Assembly (NCBI RefSeq): GCF_014192115.1
Contig: NZ_JACHXL010000002.1
Location: 496,001-560,000, forward strand
From: Psychrobacter luti
GTDB lineage: Bacteria; Pseudomonadota; Gammaproteobacteria; Pseudomonadales; Moraxellaceae
DNA length: 64,000 nt
Direction of reading: 5' to 3'
Both the position numbers and the translations under genes were made by a program. Positions 1 to 10,200 of the stretch are shown here, piece after piece (position 1 is the first letter of the stretch; every line of letters begins with the position of its first letter). The notes below the pieces were generated by a model, which saw nothing but the letters and a program-made list of their open reading frames with translations, was not told the DNA's origin and made no database searches.

Positions 1-1
1 G

Positions 2-1588
2 TTTATTGATTTATTAGAATCATGCCGCCGTGAAGCGATTACCAGTTTCGGTAACGATCAAGTGTTGGTCGAAAAATATGCCCTAAAACCGCGCCATATC
101 GAGATTCAAGTCTTCGGTGATACGCATGGCAATTATGTGCATTTGTTTGAGCGTGATTGCTCGGTACAGCGTCGCCATCAAAAGGTATTAGAAGAAGCGC
201 CGGCACCGGGTGTTGATGAAGCGATGCGTGAAGCAATGGGAACAGCGGCAATCGAAGCGGCACGTGCGGTCAATTATTTTGGCGCAGGCACGGTTGAGTT
301 TATCGTTGAGCAGCGTGAAGGCTCAATGAATTTTTATTTTATGGAAATGAATACCCGTCTGCAAGTTGAGCATCCGGTCAGTGAAGCTATCTCTGGCGTA
401 GACTTGGTTGAATGGCAGCTATTGGTTGCGGCAGGTTTGCCATTGCCGAAAAAACAAGAAGAGCTGACTATCAACGGGCATGCAATTGAAGCGCGTATTT
501 GTGCTGAAAATCCTGACAATGGATTTTTACCAGCCACGGGTACTTTATTCACTTATCAAAAGCCTGAGCATAGTACTTTTATCATTAATAAGAACAGCAC
601 GGATGTGCGTATCGATGATGGCGTACGCGAAGGCGATGTCATCAGTCCATTTTATGACTCTATGATTGCTAAGCTTATTGTGCATGCACCTACTCGCGAG
701 CAAGCGTTAGCCAAGCTCGATCGTGCACTGGCTCAAACGCGTATCGTGGGTCTGCCAAATAACGTCGCATTTCTACGCTATATTATTAATACAGAATCGT
801 TTAGCCAAGCCAATCTTGATACGGCATTGATTGAGCGTGAGCGTGAGCAGCTGTTTGATCAGCATCCGCTTGAGTTATCGACGCTCGCGGTTACGGCTAT
901 TGCGCAGCAGCTTGCCAGTGAAGCGACGATGCAAGGGTTAGATCCGTTTAGCAAGCCTACGGGTTTCCGAACCTTTAGCGATTATACGCGCTCGTTTAGC
1001 TTGGTTTATAATGAGCAATCTTATAACGCTCGTATTAGTAACTGGCACAATGCAAATTGTTCAGATAACAAAAAGGGCAGCGATAACCTTAGTAGCTTTA
1101 CGCTAGTTATTGGGAAAGAGATTGCTAACACTCAAGATAATAGCAATGCTAATGTAGCCGCCCAGACAGAAACTGTCTATGAAGGTCAAATCAGCTATAG
1201 CAGTATTGACGCACACAATCATACTCTATGGTTAGATGGTGCTCGTATCAACGCCCAAAGCTGGACAAACCATGAGACCGTCTATGTGTTTGCCGACAAC
1301 GGACGAGATGAGATTACCCTCGTTGATATCATGGCGCATGTTGGCGAAGAGAATGCGGCTGTTGGCAGTTTAAAATCACCAATGCCAGGGCAAGTCGTTG
1401 CCTTTAAAGTCGCTGTAGGTGATACTGTGAAAAAGGGCGAGCCATTAGCAGTCATCGAAGCGATGAAAATCGAACATACCATTACTGCACCGACAGACGG
1501 TGTGGTTGCAGAATTGTTATTTAGCGCAGGTGATTTGGTTGCTGATGGTGATGAGCTCCTACGTATCGATAGTGAAGACAGCCAGTAA
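2..1588 (+). CDS. liuD: Methylcrotonyl-CoA (acyl-CoA) carboxylase alpha subunit, biotin-carrying, 5' partial
   Basis: Biotin carboxylase/biotin carrier subunit that carboxylates its own biotin with ATP and bicarbonate and passes the carboxyl group to the partner beta subunit. The reading frame is open from base 2, where the residues before the first possible start (ESCRREAITSFG...) already belong to the biotin carboxylase domain, so the start lies outside the window. EMNTRLQVEHPVSE and the ATP-grasp core are visible. The C-terminal biotinyl domain carries EAMKIEH, with the biotin-accepting lysine codon at 1466-1468. HMG-CoA lyase follows after 14 nt and isovaleryl-CoA dehydrogenase after that, which points to leucine degradation and to methylcrotonyl-CoA as the substrate. 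Geranyl- or propionyl-CoA carboxylase would look similar, so the substrate is inferred from context. Confidence 0.88.
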   Translation, partial: FIDLLESCRREAITSFGNDQVLVEKYALKPRHIEIQVFGDTHGNYVHLFERDCSVQRRHQKVLEEAPAPGVDEAMREAMGTAAIEAARAVNYFGAGTVEFIVEQREGSMNFYFMEMNTRLQVEHPVSEAISGVDLVEWQLLVAAGLPLPKKQEELTINGHAIEARICAENPDNGFLPATGTLFTYQKPEHSTFIINKNSTDVRIDDGVREGDVISPFYDSMIAKLIVHAPTREQALAKLDRALAQTRIVGLPNNVAFLRYIINTESFSQANLDTALIEREREQLFDQHPLELSTLAVTAIAQQLASEATMQGLDPFSKPTGFRTFSDYTRSFSLVYNEQSYNARISNWHNANCSDNKKGSDNLSSFTLVIGKEIANTQDNSNANVAAQTETVYEGQISYSSIDAHNHTLWLDGARINAQSWTNHETVYVFADNGRDEITLVDIMAHVGEENAAVGSLKSPMPGQVVAFKVAVGDTVKKGEPLAVIEAMKIEHTITAPTDGVVAELLFSAGDLVADGDELLRIDSEDSQ

Positions 1589-1602
1589 AAAGGATAATCA
1601 AT

Positions 1603-2523
1603 ATGAGTATCTCGTATCCAAAACATGTCACCATCGTCGATGTCAGTCCACGTGATGGTTTGCAAAATGAAGCCATGACAGTACCGACTGCAGTTAAGCA
1701 AAGGCTTATCAATGATTTGATTGCTGCAGGGGTTAAAAAGCTTGAGGCTACTAGCTTTGTCTCGCCCAAATGGGTACCGCAAATGGGCGACAATAGCGCG
1801 CTTTTAGAGGCACTTGCAGCCACACGCCAAAGTGATGTGAGCTATTCTGTCTTAGTGCCGAATATGCGCGGTTTTGAAAATGCTATCGTCCATCGTCCTG
1901 ATGAAATCGTCATCTTTGGTTCGGCTAGTGAAACCTTTAGTCAAAAAAATATTAATTGTAGTATTGATGAAAGTATCGAGCGTTTTGCGCCCGTTGCCGC
2001 TGCGGCAAAAGCGCAGGGCATCAAGGTGCGTGGCGTCATCTCTTGTACCGTCGGCTGTCCTTATGAAGGTGAAATTGACCCAAGCCAAGTAGCTTACGTT
2101 ACCAAGCGTTTAATTGAGATTGGCTCAGAGCAGATTGGCATTGCTGATACCATTGGTGTTGGTACACCACTCAAGGTACAGCGTGCGCTACAGGCTGCAC
2201 TTGAATATGCTGATATTAGTATGCTATCAGGGCATTTCCATGATACTTATGGTCAAGCATTAAGTAATACTCTAGCTGCACTACAAATGGGCGTCAGTGA
2301 ATTTGATACTTCAGTCGCTGGACTTGGCGGCTGTCCGTATGCCAAAGGCGCAACCGGTAATGTCGCCACCGAAGATGTAGTGTATATGTTGCATGGCATG
2401 GGTATCAGTACTGGCATTGATTTGGATAAATTGGTCGTGGCTGGTGAGCGTATCAGTGAGTTTTTAGGGCGTCCTAATGGCTCAAACGTGGCACGAGCCC
2501 TGATTAATAAACGTCAGTCTTAA
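1603..2523 (+). CDS. liuE: Hydroxymethylglutaryl-CoA lyase
   Basis: Cleaves HMG-CoA to acetyl-CoA and acetoacetate, the last step of leucine degradation. The protein has 306 residues, the usual length. It starts with the DRE-TIM metallolyase motif VDVSPRDGLQNE. Near the C-terminus it has GLGGCPYAKGATGNVATED, containing the HMG-CoA lyase signature with its catalytic cysteine. The ATG at 1603 follows AAAAAGGA with good spacing and lies 14 nt after the carboxylase stop, so the two are very likely co-transcribed. Function is firm from the motifs. Confidence 0.93.
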   Translation: MSISYPKHVTIVDVSPRDGLQNEAMTVPTAVKQRLINDLIAAGVKKLEATSFVSPKWVPQMGDNSALLEALAATRQSDVSYSVLVPNMRGFENAIVHRPDEIVIFGSASETFSQKNINCSIDESIERFAPVAAAAKAQGIKVRGVISCTVGCPYEGEIDPSQVAYVTKRLIEIGSEQIGIADTIGVGTPLKVQRALQAALEYADISMLSGHFHDTYGQALSNTLAALQMGVSEFDTSVAGLGGCPYAKGATGNVATEDVVYMLHGMGISTGIDLDKLVVAGERISEFLGRPNGSNVARALINKRQS

Positions 2524-2578
2524 CTAATTTCATTAAGAATATAATTAGTCATAAGCTAAATGGATAGATAGGTTTATG

Positions 2579-2648
2579 GCTGGGACAAATTTTTTGAAGC
2601 CTCTGGAGTGACGAAGTCGCACAGCAAGCGAGGAAAATTTGTCCCAGC
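2579..2648. repeat. Palindromic intergenic repeat, copy 1
   Basis: A 70-bp element between liuE and the dehydrogenase gene. Its ends are perfect 15-bp inverted arms (2579-2593 and 2634-2648) with a 40-nt centre. Read on the minus strand, the centre matches that of the element at 3965-4040 (GCTTGCTGT.CG then CGT.AC and AGAGGCT). It could form a long RNA hairpin. There is no T-run, so it is not a classical terminator. It may be a miniature mobile or REP-like element. Confidence 0.7.
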
Positions 2649-2716
2649 TATACCATCAATTTTTAAATTGACACAGCGCTAGTAAAAAATTAAACATCAA
2701 AATACAAGGAATGGTT

Positions 2717-3904
2717 ATGAGTTTACCTGGATTGAATTTTCAGCTTGGCGAAGATATCGATGCCTTACGTGATATGGTACAACAGTTTGCGGCTAATGAA
2801 ATCGTCCCACGTGCTGCCGAGATTGACAGCAGCGACGAATTCCCAATGGATTTGTGGCAAAAGATGGGCGATATTGGTCTGCATGGCATCACTGTTCCTG
2901 AAGAATACGGTGGTTCTGATATGGGCTACGTCGCGCATATGGTCGCGATGGAAGAGATCAGCCGTGCCTCTGCCTCTGTAGCACTTAGCTATGGTGCACA
3001 TTCTAATCTGTGTATTAATCAGCTCAAACGTAACGGTTCAGAGGAACAAAAACAAAAATATCTGCCAAAACTCATCAGCGGTGAATTCATCGGCGCACTA
3101 GCCATGAGTGAAACTGGTGCGGGTTCAGATGTCGTCAGTATGAAGCTAAAAGCTGAAGAAAAAGATGGCGGCTATATCTTAAATGGCAGCAAAATGTGGA
3201 TTACCAATGGTCCTGATGCCGATGTTATGGTTGTTTATGCTAAGACCAATCCAGAATTAGGCGCTAAAGGCATGACCGCTTTTATCGTTGAAAAAGGCAT
3301 GGAAGGCTTTGGCACGGCTCAAAAGCTCGATAAGCTTGGCATGCGTGGTAGTCATACTGGTGAGATGACTTTTAATAATGTTGCAGTCCCTAAAGAAAAT
3401 ATCTTAGGCGGCTTAAATGAAGGCGTTAAAGTCTTAATGAGTGGTCTCGATTACGAGCGTGCAGTATTAGCCGCAGGTCCTATCGGTATCATGCAAGCGG
3501 TGATGGACAATGTCGTGCCTTATATTCATGACCGTAAGCAGTTTGGACAAGCCATCGGAGAGTTCCAGCTTATTCAAGGTAAAGTTGCGGACATGTATAC
3601 GATACTGCAAGCAGGTCGTAGCTTCTTATACACCGTCGGTAAAAACCTCGATATGTTGGACGCGCGCGGTGCTGGTCATAGTCGAGAAGTGCGTAAAGAT
3701 TGTGCCAGTGTAATTTTATGGTGTGCCGAAAAAGCTACTTGGATGGCGGGCGAGGGCATTCAAATCTTTGGTGGTAATGGCTATACCAATGAATATCCAC
3801 TAGGTCGTTACTGGCGCGATGCCAAGCTTTATGAGATTGGCGCGGGTACCAGTGAGATTCGTCGTATGCTAGTTGGGCGTGAGTTGTTTAACGAGACTAA
3901 GTAA
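2717..3904 (+). CDS. liuA: Isovaleryl-CoA dehydrogenase
   Basis: FAD-dependent acyl-CoA dehydrogenase that oxidises isovaleryl-CoA to 3-methylcrotonyl-CoA in leucine degradation. It has 395 residues. [10 protein letters not shown] and [10 protein letters not shown] are the family flavin/substrate motifs. The catalytic base is in the isovaleryl-type position, Glu247 in [12 protein letters not shown]. The C-terminal site where medium-chain enzymes carry Glu reads [11 protein letters not shown], with Ala there, which separates it from generic acyl-CoA dehydrogenases. I chose the ATG at 2717 because AAGGA ends 6 nt before it; an upstream in-frame ATG at 2711 abuts the Shine-Dalgarno sequence. The gene is bracketed by two related hairpin repeats and ends at a strong terminator. 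Confidence 0.93.
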   Translation: MSLPGLNFQLGEDIDALRDMVQQFAANEIVPRAAEIDSSDEFPMDLWQKMGDIGLHGITVPEEYGGSDMGYVAHMVAMEEISRASASVALSYGAHSNLCINQLKRNGSEEQKQKYLPKLISGEFIGALAMSETGAGSDVVSMKLKAEEKDGGYILNGSKMWITNGPDADVMVVYAKTNPELGAKGMTAFIVEKGMEGFGTAQKLDKLGMRGSHTGEMTFNNVAVPKENILGGLNEGVKVLMSGLDYERAVLAAGPIGIMQAVMDNVVPYIHDRKQFGQAIGEFQLIQGKVADMYTILQAGRSFLYTVGKNLDMLDARGAGHSREVRKDCASVILWCAEKATWMAGEGIQIFGGNGYTNEYPLGRYWRDAKLYEIGAGTSEIRRMLVGRELFNETK

Positions 3905-3964
3905 TAATGATTGAATGTTCGTCAGGTATTGATTTCAGAATGAAATCGATACATTAATATCCTC

Positions 3965-4040
3965 GTGCTAATGGGCTAAATTTTTCTTGCTTGCTGTTCG
4001 CAGGCGTGACAGAGGCTGCGAAAACTCATCCCATTAGCAC
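3965..4040. repeat. Palindromic intergenic repeat, copy 2
   Basis: A 76-bp element downstream of the dehydrogenase gene, with perfect 11-bp terminal inverted arms (3965-3975 and 4030-4040). Its centre aligns with the reverse complement of the element at 2579-2648 although the arm sequences differ, so the two are diverged copies in opposite orientation. Confidence 0.65.
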
Positions 4041-4073
4041 TCTGTATGGGTTTGAAATCGAACAGGCTATAAC

Positions 4074-4108
4074 AAAAAAGCAGTACGCTTAAAACGTACT
4101 GCTTTTTT
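4074..4108. terminator. Bidirectional rho-independent terminator (liuA / coaX)
   Basis: Stem AAAAAAGCAGTACG, 7-nt loop, then the exact complement ending in a T-run. A-rich and T-rich flanks on both sides suit it to terminate both the dehydrogenase gene from the left and coaX from the right. Confidence 0.9.
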
Positions 4109-4137
4109 ATGTCTATTTTATAAAGTCATTAAAATTA

Positions 4138-4866
4138 CTATGTCTGTTTACTATGGTCAAAATAGCGTGCCAGACCATTTAACAATAAATCATCACGTAG
4201 GCGCACTGGGCGGTTGACGTGTTGGGCAATAATAGCTGCATCACCACCCGTCATAATGACCTCAAAGTTAGGGTGGCGATGGCTAATCTCATTTATCGCA
4301 CCAACGATGGATAGTAATATCCCGCGATGTACTGCATCTTGCGTGGTGGTGCCCTGACTGACGCTATCAAAGGTACCGTTAGAGATGGTGATTTGCTTGG
4401 TGCCAGAAAATAGCGACTCACGTTGCAAGTAAATACTGGGGAAAATATAACCACCTAAATGCTCAGCGTGATTAATCAAATCAATCGTCACCGCTGTACC
4501 GCAGCCAATCACGCACTGGCGTTTCTTCTTATCGACAGCGCCCAGCATCTGTAACCAACGATCACAGCCGAGCTGATCATCATTATAAGCGCTCTTCATA
4601 AGCGGATGCGCAGCATCAACATGGACAAATTCAAATGGGATGTTAAGGCGACTTAACGTTTCTGAAACTTTTACATTCAGATCATCGCCTAGTACTGATG
4701 AGATACCGATAAAGTCGGGCGCATAACGCTCAAAGCGATCAGTTAGACCCATGAGTAATTCGGCAGGCGCTTGCAAGTGCTGCTTGGCATCGTGCGCGAC
4801 AATCTGCCCGATATCATCAGTGAGCCAGTATTTTAGACGGGTGTTGCCAAGATCTAACCAGAGCAT
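4138..4866 (-). CDS. coaX: Type III pantothenate kinase
   Basis: Phosphorylates pantothenate in the first step of coenzyme A synthesis. The 242-residue protein begins MLWLDLGNTRLKYW, which contains the family DxGNT phosphate-binding motif. It continues with QLGCDRW, CGTAVTIDLI, GGYIFPS and, near the C-terminus, MTGGDA, all typical of CoaX. A longer open frame reaches 5088, but its extra 74 residues overlap birA in another frame. The start at 4866 has AAAGGGA just upstream and places the catalytic motif at the N-terminus as in the family. It lies 37 nt after birA, so the two are probably one operon. The window also encodes coaD. Confidence 0.92.
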   Translation of the reverse strand: MLWLDLGNTRLKYWLTDDIGQIVAHDAKQHLQAPAELLMGLTDRFERYAPDFIGISSVLGDDLNVKVSETLSRLNIPFEFVHVDAAHPLMKSAYNDDQLGCDRWLQMLGAVDKKKRQCVIGCGTAVTIDLINHAEHLGGYIFPSIYLQRESLFSGTKQITISNGTFDSVSQGTTTQDAVHRGILLSIVGAINEISHRHPNFEVIMTGGDAAIIAQHVNRPVRLRDDLLLNGLARYFDHSKQT

Positions 4867-4903
4867 AAAAATCCCTTTATATAGTGCCCGTTGGGTCTTT
4901 AAT

Positions 4904-5836
4904 TTAAGCCTTATTAATAACGTCAATGCGTCCGGTAAAAAGCGCAGAAATCTTACCGTTATCTTCACGCAATTGCAAACAGCCGTTTGTATCAATACTG
5001 CAGGCGTGTCCAGTAACCACATGCGCTTTATTATCATGATCTTGGCTGACACGTAATTGCAGACCTGCCAGTGCATCCATCGTTGCAAACTCTTGCAAAA
5101 AGCTGTCTAGATAGTAGGTGTGCCCAGTCGGCCTTTCGATATCAAAATGCTCAAAGCGTGTCATAGCTGCCAGTAATGCCTTACTAATTTGCTGATAAAG
5201 CGTTTGTAAGGTTGGTAGACTGTTCGCGTTATCTGATTCCAGCATCCCATAAATATCTTGCAAGCTAATTGCTTGATAACTCATGCCTTCGCAAGTTTGC
5301 GCGGTTAGCTTCGGCGCAGCTTGTACATTAAGTCCAACGCCCATGACCACGCCGACCAATTTTCCTGCCTTCCATACCGGTTCAATTAAGATACCAGCAA
5401 GCTTATTAAATTGAATAATTTGCGTGTCTAGTTCAGCTTTATCTGCTTTAGGTGAATTTTGATAAAAGCCTAAATCATTGGCCCATTTTACGCCAATAGG
5501 GGTTAAACCTTGTGCACGTAATTGCTCATTTAACTTTTGGATAATAGGCATTTTTGCCAGCTCAACGCCAATAACTAGAGACAATAAACCGCTAATGGGC
5601 ATGTGTACTGGATGATATAACGACAGATAGACATTGCCGCGCGGTGATTGCCATGAGCGTCCTCGCTGTCCACGTCCTGCACTCTGAGTCTCAGCCGTTA
5701 GTAGATGCAAATCAGTAGCGTCAAGCGTGCCATCTTGCACAGCGTCTATTAGCTCACTATTGGTTGAAGCGCTGCTGGTCACGTGACGATGGGTAAGTTC
5801 AGGTAAATGGACGGAATAATTGGCTAGTGATGGCAT
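4904..5836 (-). CDS. birA: Biotin-[acetyl-CoA carboxylase] ligase, no DNA-binding domain
   Basis: Joins biotin to the acceptor lysine of biotin-dependent carboxylases through biotinyl-AMP. In the 310 residues I see SSASTNSELI at the start of the catalytic domain, the biotinyl-AMP loop GRGQRGRSWQSP, GVKWANDL and GVGLNV. The catalytic domain begins about 20 residues from the start, and an in-frame stop lies a few codons upstream of the ATG, so the N-terminal winged-helix repressor domain of E. coli BirA is truly absent. It is therefore a monofunctional (group I) ligase that should not repress bio genes directly. coaX follows on the same strand. Confidence 0.92.
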   Translation of the reverse strand: MPSLANYSVHLPELTHRHVTSSASTNSELIDAVQDGTLDATDLHLLTAETQSAGRGQRGRSWQSPRGNVYLSLYHPVHMPISGLLSLVIGVELAKMPIIQKLNEQLRAQGLTPIGVKWANDLGFYQNSPKADKAELDTQIIQFNKLAGILIEPVWKAGKLVGVVMGVGLNVQAAPKLTAQTCEGMSYQAISLQDIYGMLESDNANSLPTLQTLYQQISKALLAAMTRFEHFDIERPTGHTYYLDSFLQEFATMDALAGLQLRVSQDHDNKAHVVTGHACSIDTNGCLQLREDNGKISALFTGRIDVINKA

Positions 5837-6011
5837 AAATTTAGTCGCTGTAGTTCATATAAGGTTTAATCGAGTCTTTGAGATAGCATTTGATATACTA
5901 AGGCAATTTTAAAAATGACAGCCATCGGCACAATTGTCACGACTTGAATACTAATGATGCGAAGGCGCTGGTTATTATCATCTAAAAATAACCATTATAA
6001 AAGGTAGTAAT

Positions 6012-6818
6012 ATGATGTTGTATGTGTGGTTTGTCATTGCAGGGGCGTTTGCTGGCGTCAGTGCAGGTTTATTTGGCGTTGGCGGTGGCATGATTATCGT
6101 GCCAGCATTGGTATGGATTTTTACTGCGTATCATTTCCCTCCTGAAGTGGTCACTCATTTGGCGATTGGCACGTCACTGGCGACCATCGTAGTGACCTCT
6201 ATTAGCTCATTGACGGCACATAATAAGCACTGCGGTGTACGCTGGGAAGTGTGGCGCAAAATGGCATTGGGCTTGGTCATCGGTAGCCTCGTTGGTGCGG
6301 GTATTGCTGATATGATTGACGGTAAGGTATTGCAAGCCATCATCGGTATCGGCGCGTTATTGGTCGCTATAAAGATGCTATTTTTCTCCAACAAAGAGCA
6401 GTTGGGCAAACCGTTACCGTCAGCTGGTGTGCAGTTTGGCGCAGGCACGGGCATTGGTATGGCATCGTCTATTTTTGGAATTGGCGGCGGTAGTTTGACC
6501 GTACCGTTTTTAAACTGGGCGGGACTACCGATGAAGCAATCGGTCGGTACCTCAGCGGCCTGTGGTTTGCCAATTGCATTGGCTGGCGCGGCAGGCTTTG
6601 CATGGTTTGGTCAAGATGTGGTCAATCTGCCTGAAGGTACGATAGGCTTTGTACATATTACAGGCTTTATATGTATTTCTGTCGTCAGCTTCGCTATGGC
6701 AAAAGTCGGTGCCAAGCTTGCCCACGTACTGCCTGCGCTTATACTTAAACGTGCCTTTGGCGTATTATTATTATTTGCGGGCGGGCAGCTGTTGTTAAGT
6801 GGGATTGGGGTGATTTAA
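6012..6818 (+). CDS. TauE/SafE-family membrane permease
   Basis: Predicted inner-membrane transporter of 268 residues with about eight hydrophobic segments. The internal repeat of the family is clear: SAGLFGVGGGMIIVPAL near the N-terminus and SSIFGIGGGSLTVPFL near the middle. Members move sulfite, sulfonates or other small organic anions, but the substrate cannot be read from sequence and no sulfur gene adjoins it. It is divergent from birA. The ATG at 6012 follows AAAAGGTAG. Its 3' end is 8 nt from the convergent gene at 6827. Confidence 0.85.
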   Translation: MMLYVWFVIAGAFAGVSAGLFGVGGGMIIVPALVWIFTAYHFPPEVVTHLAIGTSLATIVVTSISSLTAHNKHCGVRWEVWRKMALGLVIGSLVGAGIADMIDGKVLQAIIGIGALLVAIKMLFFSNKEQLGKPLPSAGVQFGAGTGIGMASSIFGIGGGSLTVPFLNWAGLPMKQSVGTSAACGLPIALAGAAGFAWFGQDVVNLPEGTIGFVHITGFICISVVSFAMAKVGAKLAHVLPALILKRAFGVLLLFAGGQLLLSGIGVI

Positions 6819-6826
6819 GCTAAGGT

Positions 6827-7126
6827 CTATTTCTTATCAATCGCATCAAGCCCCAAACGTATCCACTTTCTTGCTAACTCGTCATGGTCGCTGAGCATAC
6901 TCCATAGCGCATCTTCACTAAATATAGAGTGCTCTTTACCTGAATACTCAATTGGCAGATCCGCTTCACGATCCGCCATCCATTGCGGATTAAGATAGTA
7001 GTCTTTTAATTCGTTTTGCAGTGCTTCAGCTTTTAAGAACTGTTGTTGCGCCTCAAGCTGTTTATGATGTAGCTCACACCATTCTTCATATTTTTTTTGT
7101 AGTTCTTGCGGATTATAATCGGTCAT
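6827..7126 (-). CDS. Small DUF4298-like protein of unknown function
   Basis: A 99-residue soluble protein that begins with an amphipathic, probably coiled helix (YEEWCELHHKQLEAQQQFLKAEALQ). It continues with DYYLNPQWMADREADLP and ends FSEDALWSMLSDHDELARKWIRLG. The order of YxEW, LxxYYxxxxWxxD and LSEDxLxxLLxxxxEL resembles the DUF4298 family; this match is from memory. No function is known. It is convergent with the permease gene and faces away from smc. Confidence 0.7.
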   Translation of the reverse strand: MTDYNPQELQKKYEEWCELHHKQLEAQQQFLKAEALQNELKDYYLNPQWMADREADLPIEYSGKEHSIFSEDALWSMLSDHDELARKWIRLGLDAIDKK

Positions 7127-7265
7127 TTGAATACCCTTAATTGTTATTATTTAGATGAATAATGCAAATTTTCAGCCCTATTATAGCATCCTTCACAAAC
7201 CCTAAAAACCTAGCCCAATTTGAGGTAGAATAGCCGCCTGTTTTCGCCATATTTACTGATCCTTC

Positions 7266-10200
7266 ATGCGCCTAAAATCTCTCAAGCTGGCAGGCTTCAA
7301 ATCCTTTGCCAATCCAACGACTTTTACCTTCCGTCATGGTATCACCGCCATTGTCGGGCCAAACGGCTGTGGCAAATCTAATGTTATTGATGCCATTCGC
7401 TGGGTATTGGGCGAAACTTCTGCTAAGCAGTTACGTGGCGGGGCAATGAGTGATGTCATCTTTGCCGGCACGCAAGACAAAGCTGCTAAAAGTGTCGCCA
7501 GCGTCGAGCTGACTTTTGAGCATACCCAAGATGAGCAAAATGGCATTCGCCATGAATTTAATCTCTACCAAGAGCTGTCCGTTCGCCGTCAGGTGAATTT
7601 GGAAGGGCGCTCGGACTATTTTATCAATGGCACGCGCTGCCGTCGTCGTGATGTGGTCGATGTGTTCTTGGGAACTGGGCTTGGCGCGCGCAGTTATGCG
7701 GTCATCGAACAAGGTATGATTGGGCGTATTGTTGAATCTAGCCCGCTGCAGCTGCGTGAATTTATCGAAGAAGCTGCTGGCGTTTCACGCTATCAAGCGC
7801 GCCGCGAAGAGACGCAAAAAAAGCTAGAGAAAACCCAAGATAATTTAGCACGTCTGTATGATATGCAAAGCGAGTTGGTTAGCCAACAAAAACGCTTGTC
7901 TAAGCAAGCAGCCAGTGCTGAGCGCTACGAAGAGTTGGCATTAACGCTTGCTGACATCAAGCAGCAACTTGCCATTCAGCAACTGTATCAAGCCAAGCAT
8001 AATCAGCAGCAGCAAAAAATAGCTCATGAGCGGAGCGCTAATGAGGTCGCCACATTACAAGCAAGCTATGAAACGCTAAAAGCCAAACAAGATAAGCTTG
8101 CTGCGCATATCAATCAAGAACAGTGGCTAAAAGACGATGCTCAAAGCAGCCATTATCAGCAGCAGCTAAGCTACCAACAAGCTGAACATCAGCTCAGTGA
8201 TGCCAAATCACAGCTGACTACTATTGATCAACAACTGGCCAGTTTAGAGCAGCAGCGTGAGCAAGCAGTTGATGAGATAAAGCGTTTAAAAGCTGAGCAA
8301 GCTAAGCAGCAGAATGTGCTAGAAGAATTGCATCCACAGATCAATGAGCTGAACAATAAACGTGACACGCATAAACGCAATGAGCAACCATTGCAGCGCG
8401 CCTACCATGACGCGCAAAACCAGCTATCACGCTTGCAAGATAATAATCGTGCGCTTGAGCAGCAGCAAGCGATTAATATTCAAGCCCAAAAACGCCAGCA
8501 TCAAAATCATGAGAAATGGCAGCGTCGCCAGCAAAACTGGCAGAATTTATGGCAGCAACTACAACAGTCATTATCACCTATTGATAATGCTGATGGACGC
8601 GAGAAAAATGATGCAAAAAACTTACAGCAGACATTAGAGACGCAGATTGCTGAGCTAAATAAACAGTTGCAGCAGATTGAGCGCCAGCAAGACAGTGTTG
8701 ATGAACTTCTATCGGAGTTGCAACCGCAAGCGCATCAGTTACAGCAACGTTTGCACACTCAGCAACGCGAGTTGAGCGAGTATGAAAAACGTCACGCAGT
8801 CTTAGCAGGTGAGTACGATACTCTACATCAGATATTGCATCCTAAACCACTACCAAAATCTCAACAGTCTGCTAACGTGAAAACTACTGATGCAAAAACT
8901 GCTTTAGAAAATGATATAGCCAAGGATTATAAAGACTTAGTTATTGCAACCTTGCGTGAGCAGATTGAGCTAAGCGAAAAAGGACAACAGCACGCACAGC
9001 TACTCGATAGCGTATTAGCGCTATGGCTGGACAGTCATGTACTGGTTGATAACGTATCTAATCAACAACACGCCAATGATGATTCTCGAAAAGCGAGTAG
9101 CCTATGGCAAGTTCTTAAACATGACTTGAATAGCTTATTTACTTATCAAACCGTAAAAAATGAGCCTATCGCTAATAAAGATAAATCGTCAATAGAAAAT
9201 GGTCATAGCTTGTGGTTATCTGCTAAACAAAATGATGTAAACGCAAAGCCAATTGTTAACGAATTGCCAAGCACTTTGACTGATACAGTACTGCCTTTAG
9301 CAGAGCTTATTACTGCCCCTAATTTGGTGCTTTGGCAGCAATGTTATTTATATATCGCGGAGCCTGAAACGAATAATCAGCAGACACTTGAGGCTCTCGC
9401 TGACATCCTGAAAATATTACCATCATCAGCCATTTTACTAACGTCTGATGGCTGGCTTGTCAGTCGTCATGGTACGATGAATCTCAGTAGATTTATTGGT
9501 GCGCAAGATGGTCAAAACGATAGCAATAGCCAGTTCTTAACGCAGCGGTTACAACAAGGTAGCCGTCTACAAGCGTTAGAAGGTTTGCTTGATGAATTTG
9601 AGGTCAAAATACAAGACCAGCAAAAAGCGATTGCTAATGACCAACGCAACTATAATGCCTTGACGGTCAGCTTAGAAGAAACTCGCGCTCAAGCGGAGCA
9701 ATTAACCCGTGATAAGCATCAATATCAGCAAAAGCTTACCACTCAGCGCGCCAACGCTGAGCGTCTACAAGCGGATAGCCAGCGTCTAAATACTGACAAA
9801 GAAGCCCTTGAGCAGGAAAAACAAGAGCTTGAGCAAGAGCAGCATATTCTAAATAATGAGCAGCAGCATATTCAAAGTGAGATAGCGGCGTTGACGCCCC
9901 AAATAGCGGATGCTCGGGCATTAAGTCAGCAATTGCAGTCCGAGTGTAGTGAGCTCGCTCGCGCGCGGCAGACGAATGATGATGCTTGGCAAGCTTTGCA
10001 GCTTCGTATGCAACAAAGCGAGATGCGCTTAGAACATAGTGTGAGTAGTCTTGCGCGGGCAACCGAGCAGCATGAAAAGTCGCTACAAAGCGAGCAAAGT
10101 CTAAAAGCGCAGCATGAGCAGCAGCAACATAAATTGCCAGCACTACAAGCCGAATTACAGATAACACAGACAGCGCGCGATGCGCAGCAAGTAGTATTAG

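Noticed and set aside
4867..5088. Upstream extension of coaX to 316 residues
   Set aside because: It overlaps the 3' end of birA in another frame, has no similarity to CoaX, and the start at 4866 has a good Shine-Dalgarno and puts DLGNT at the N-terminus.
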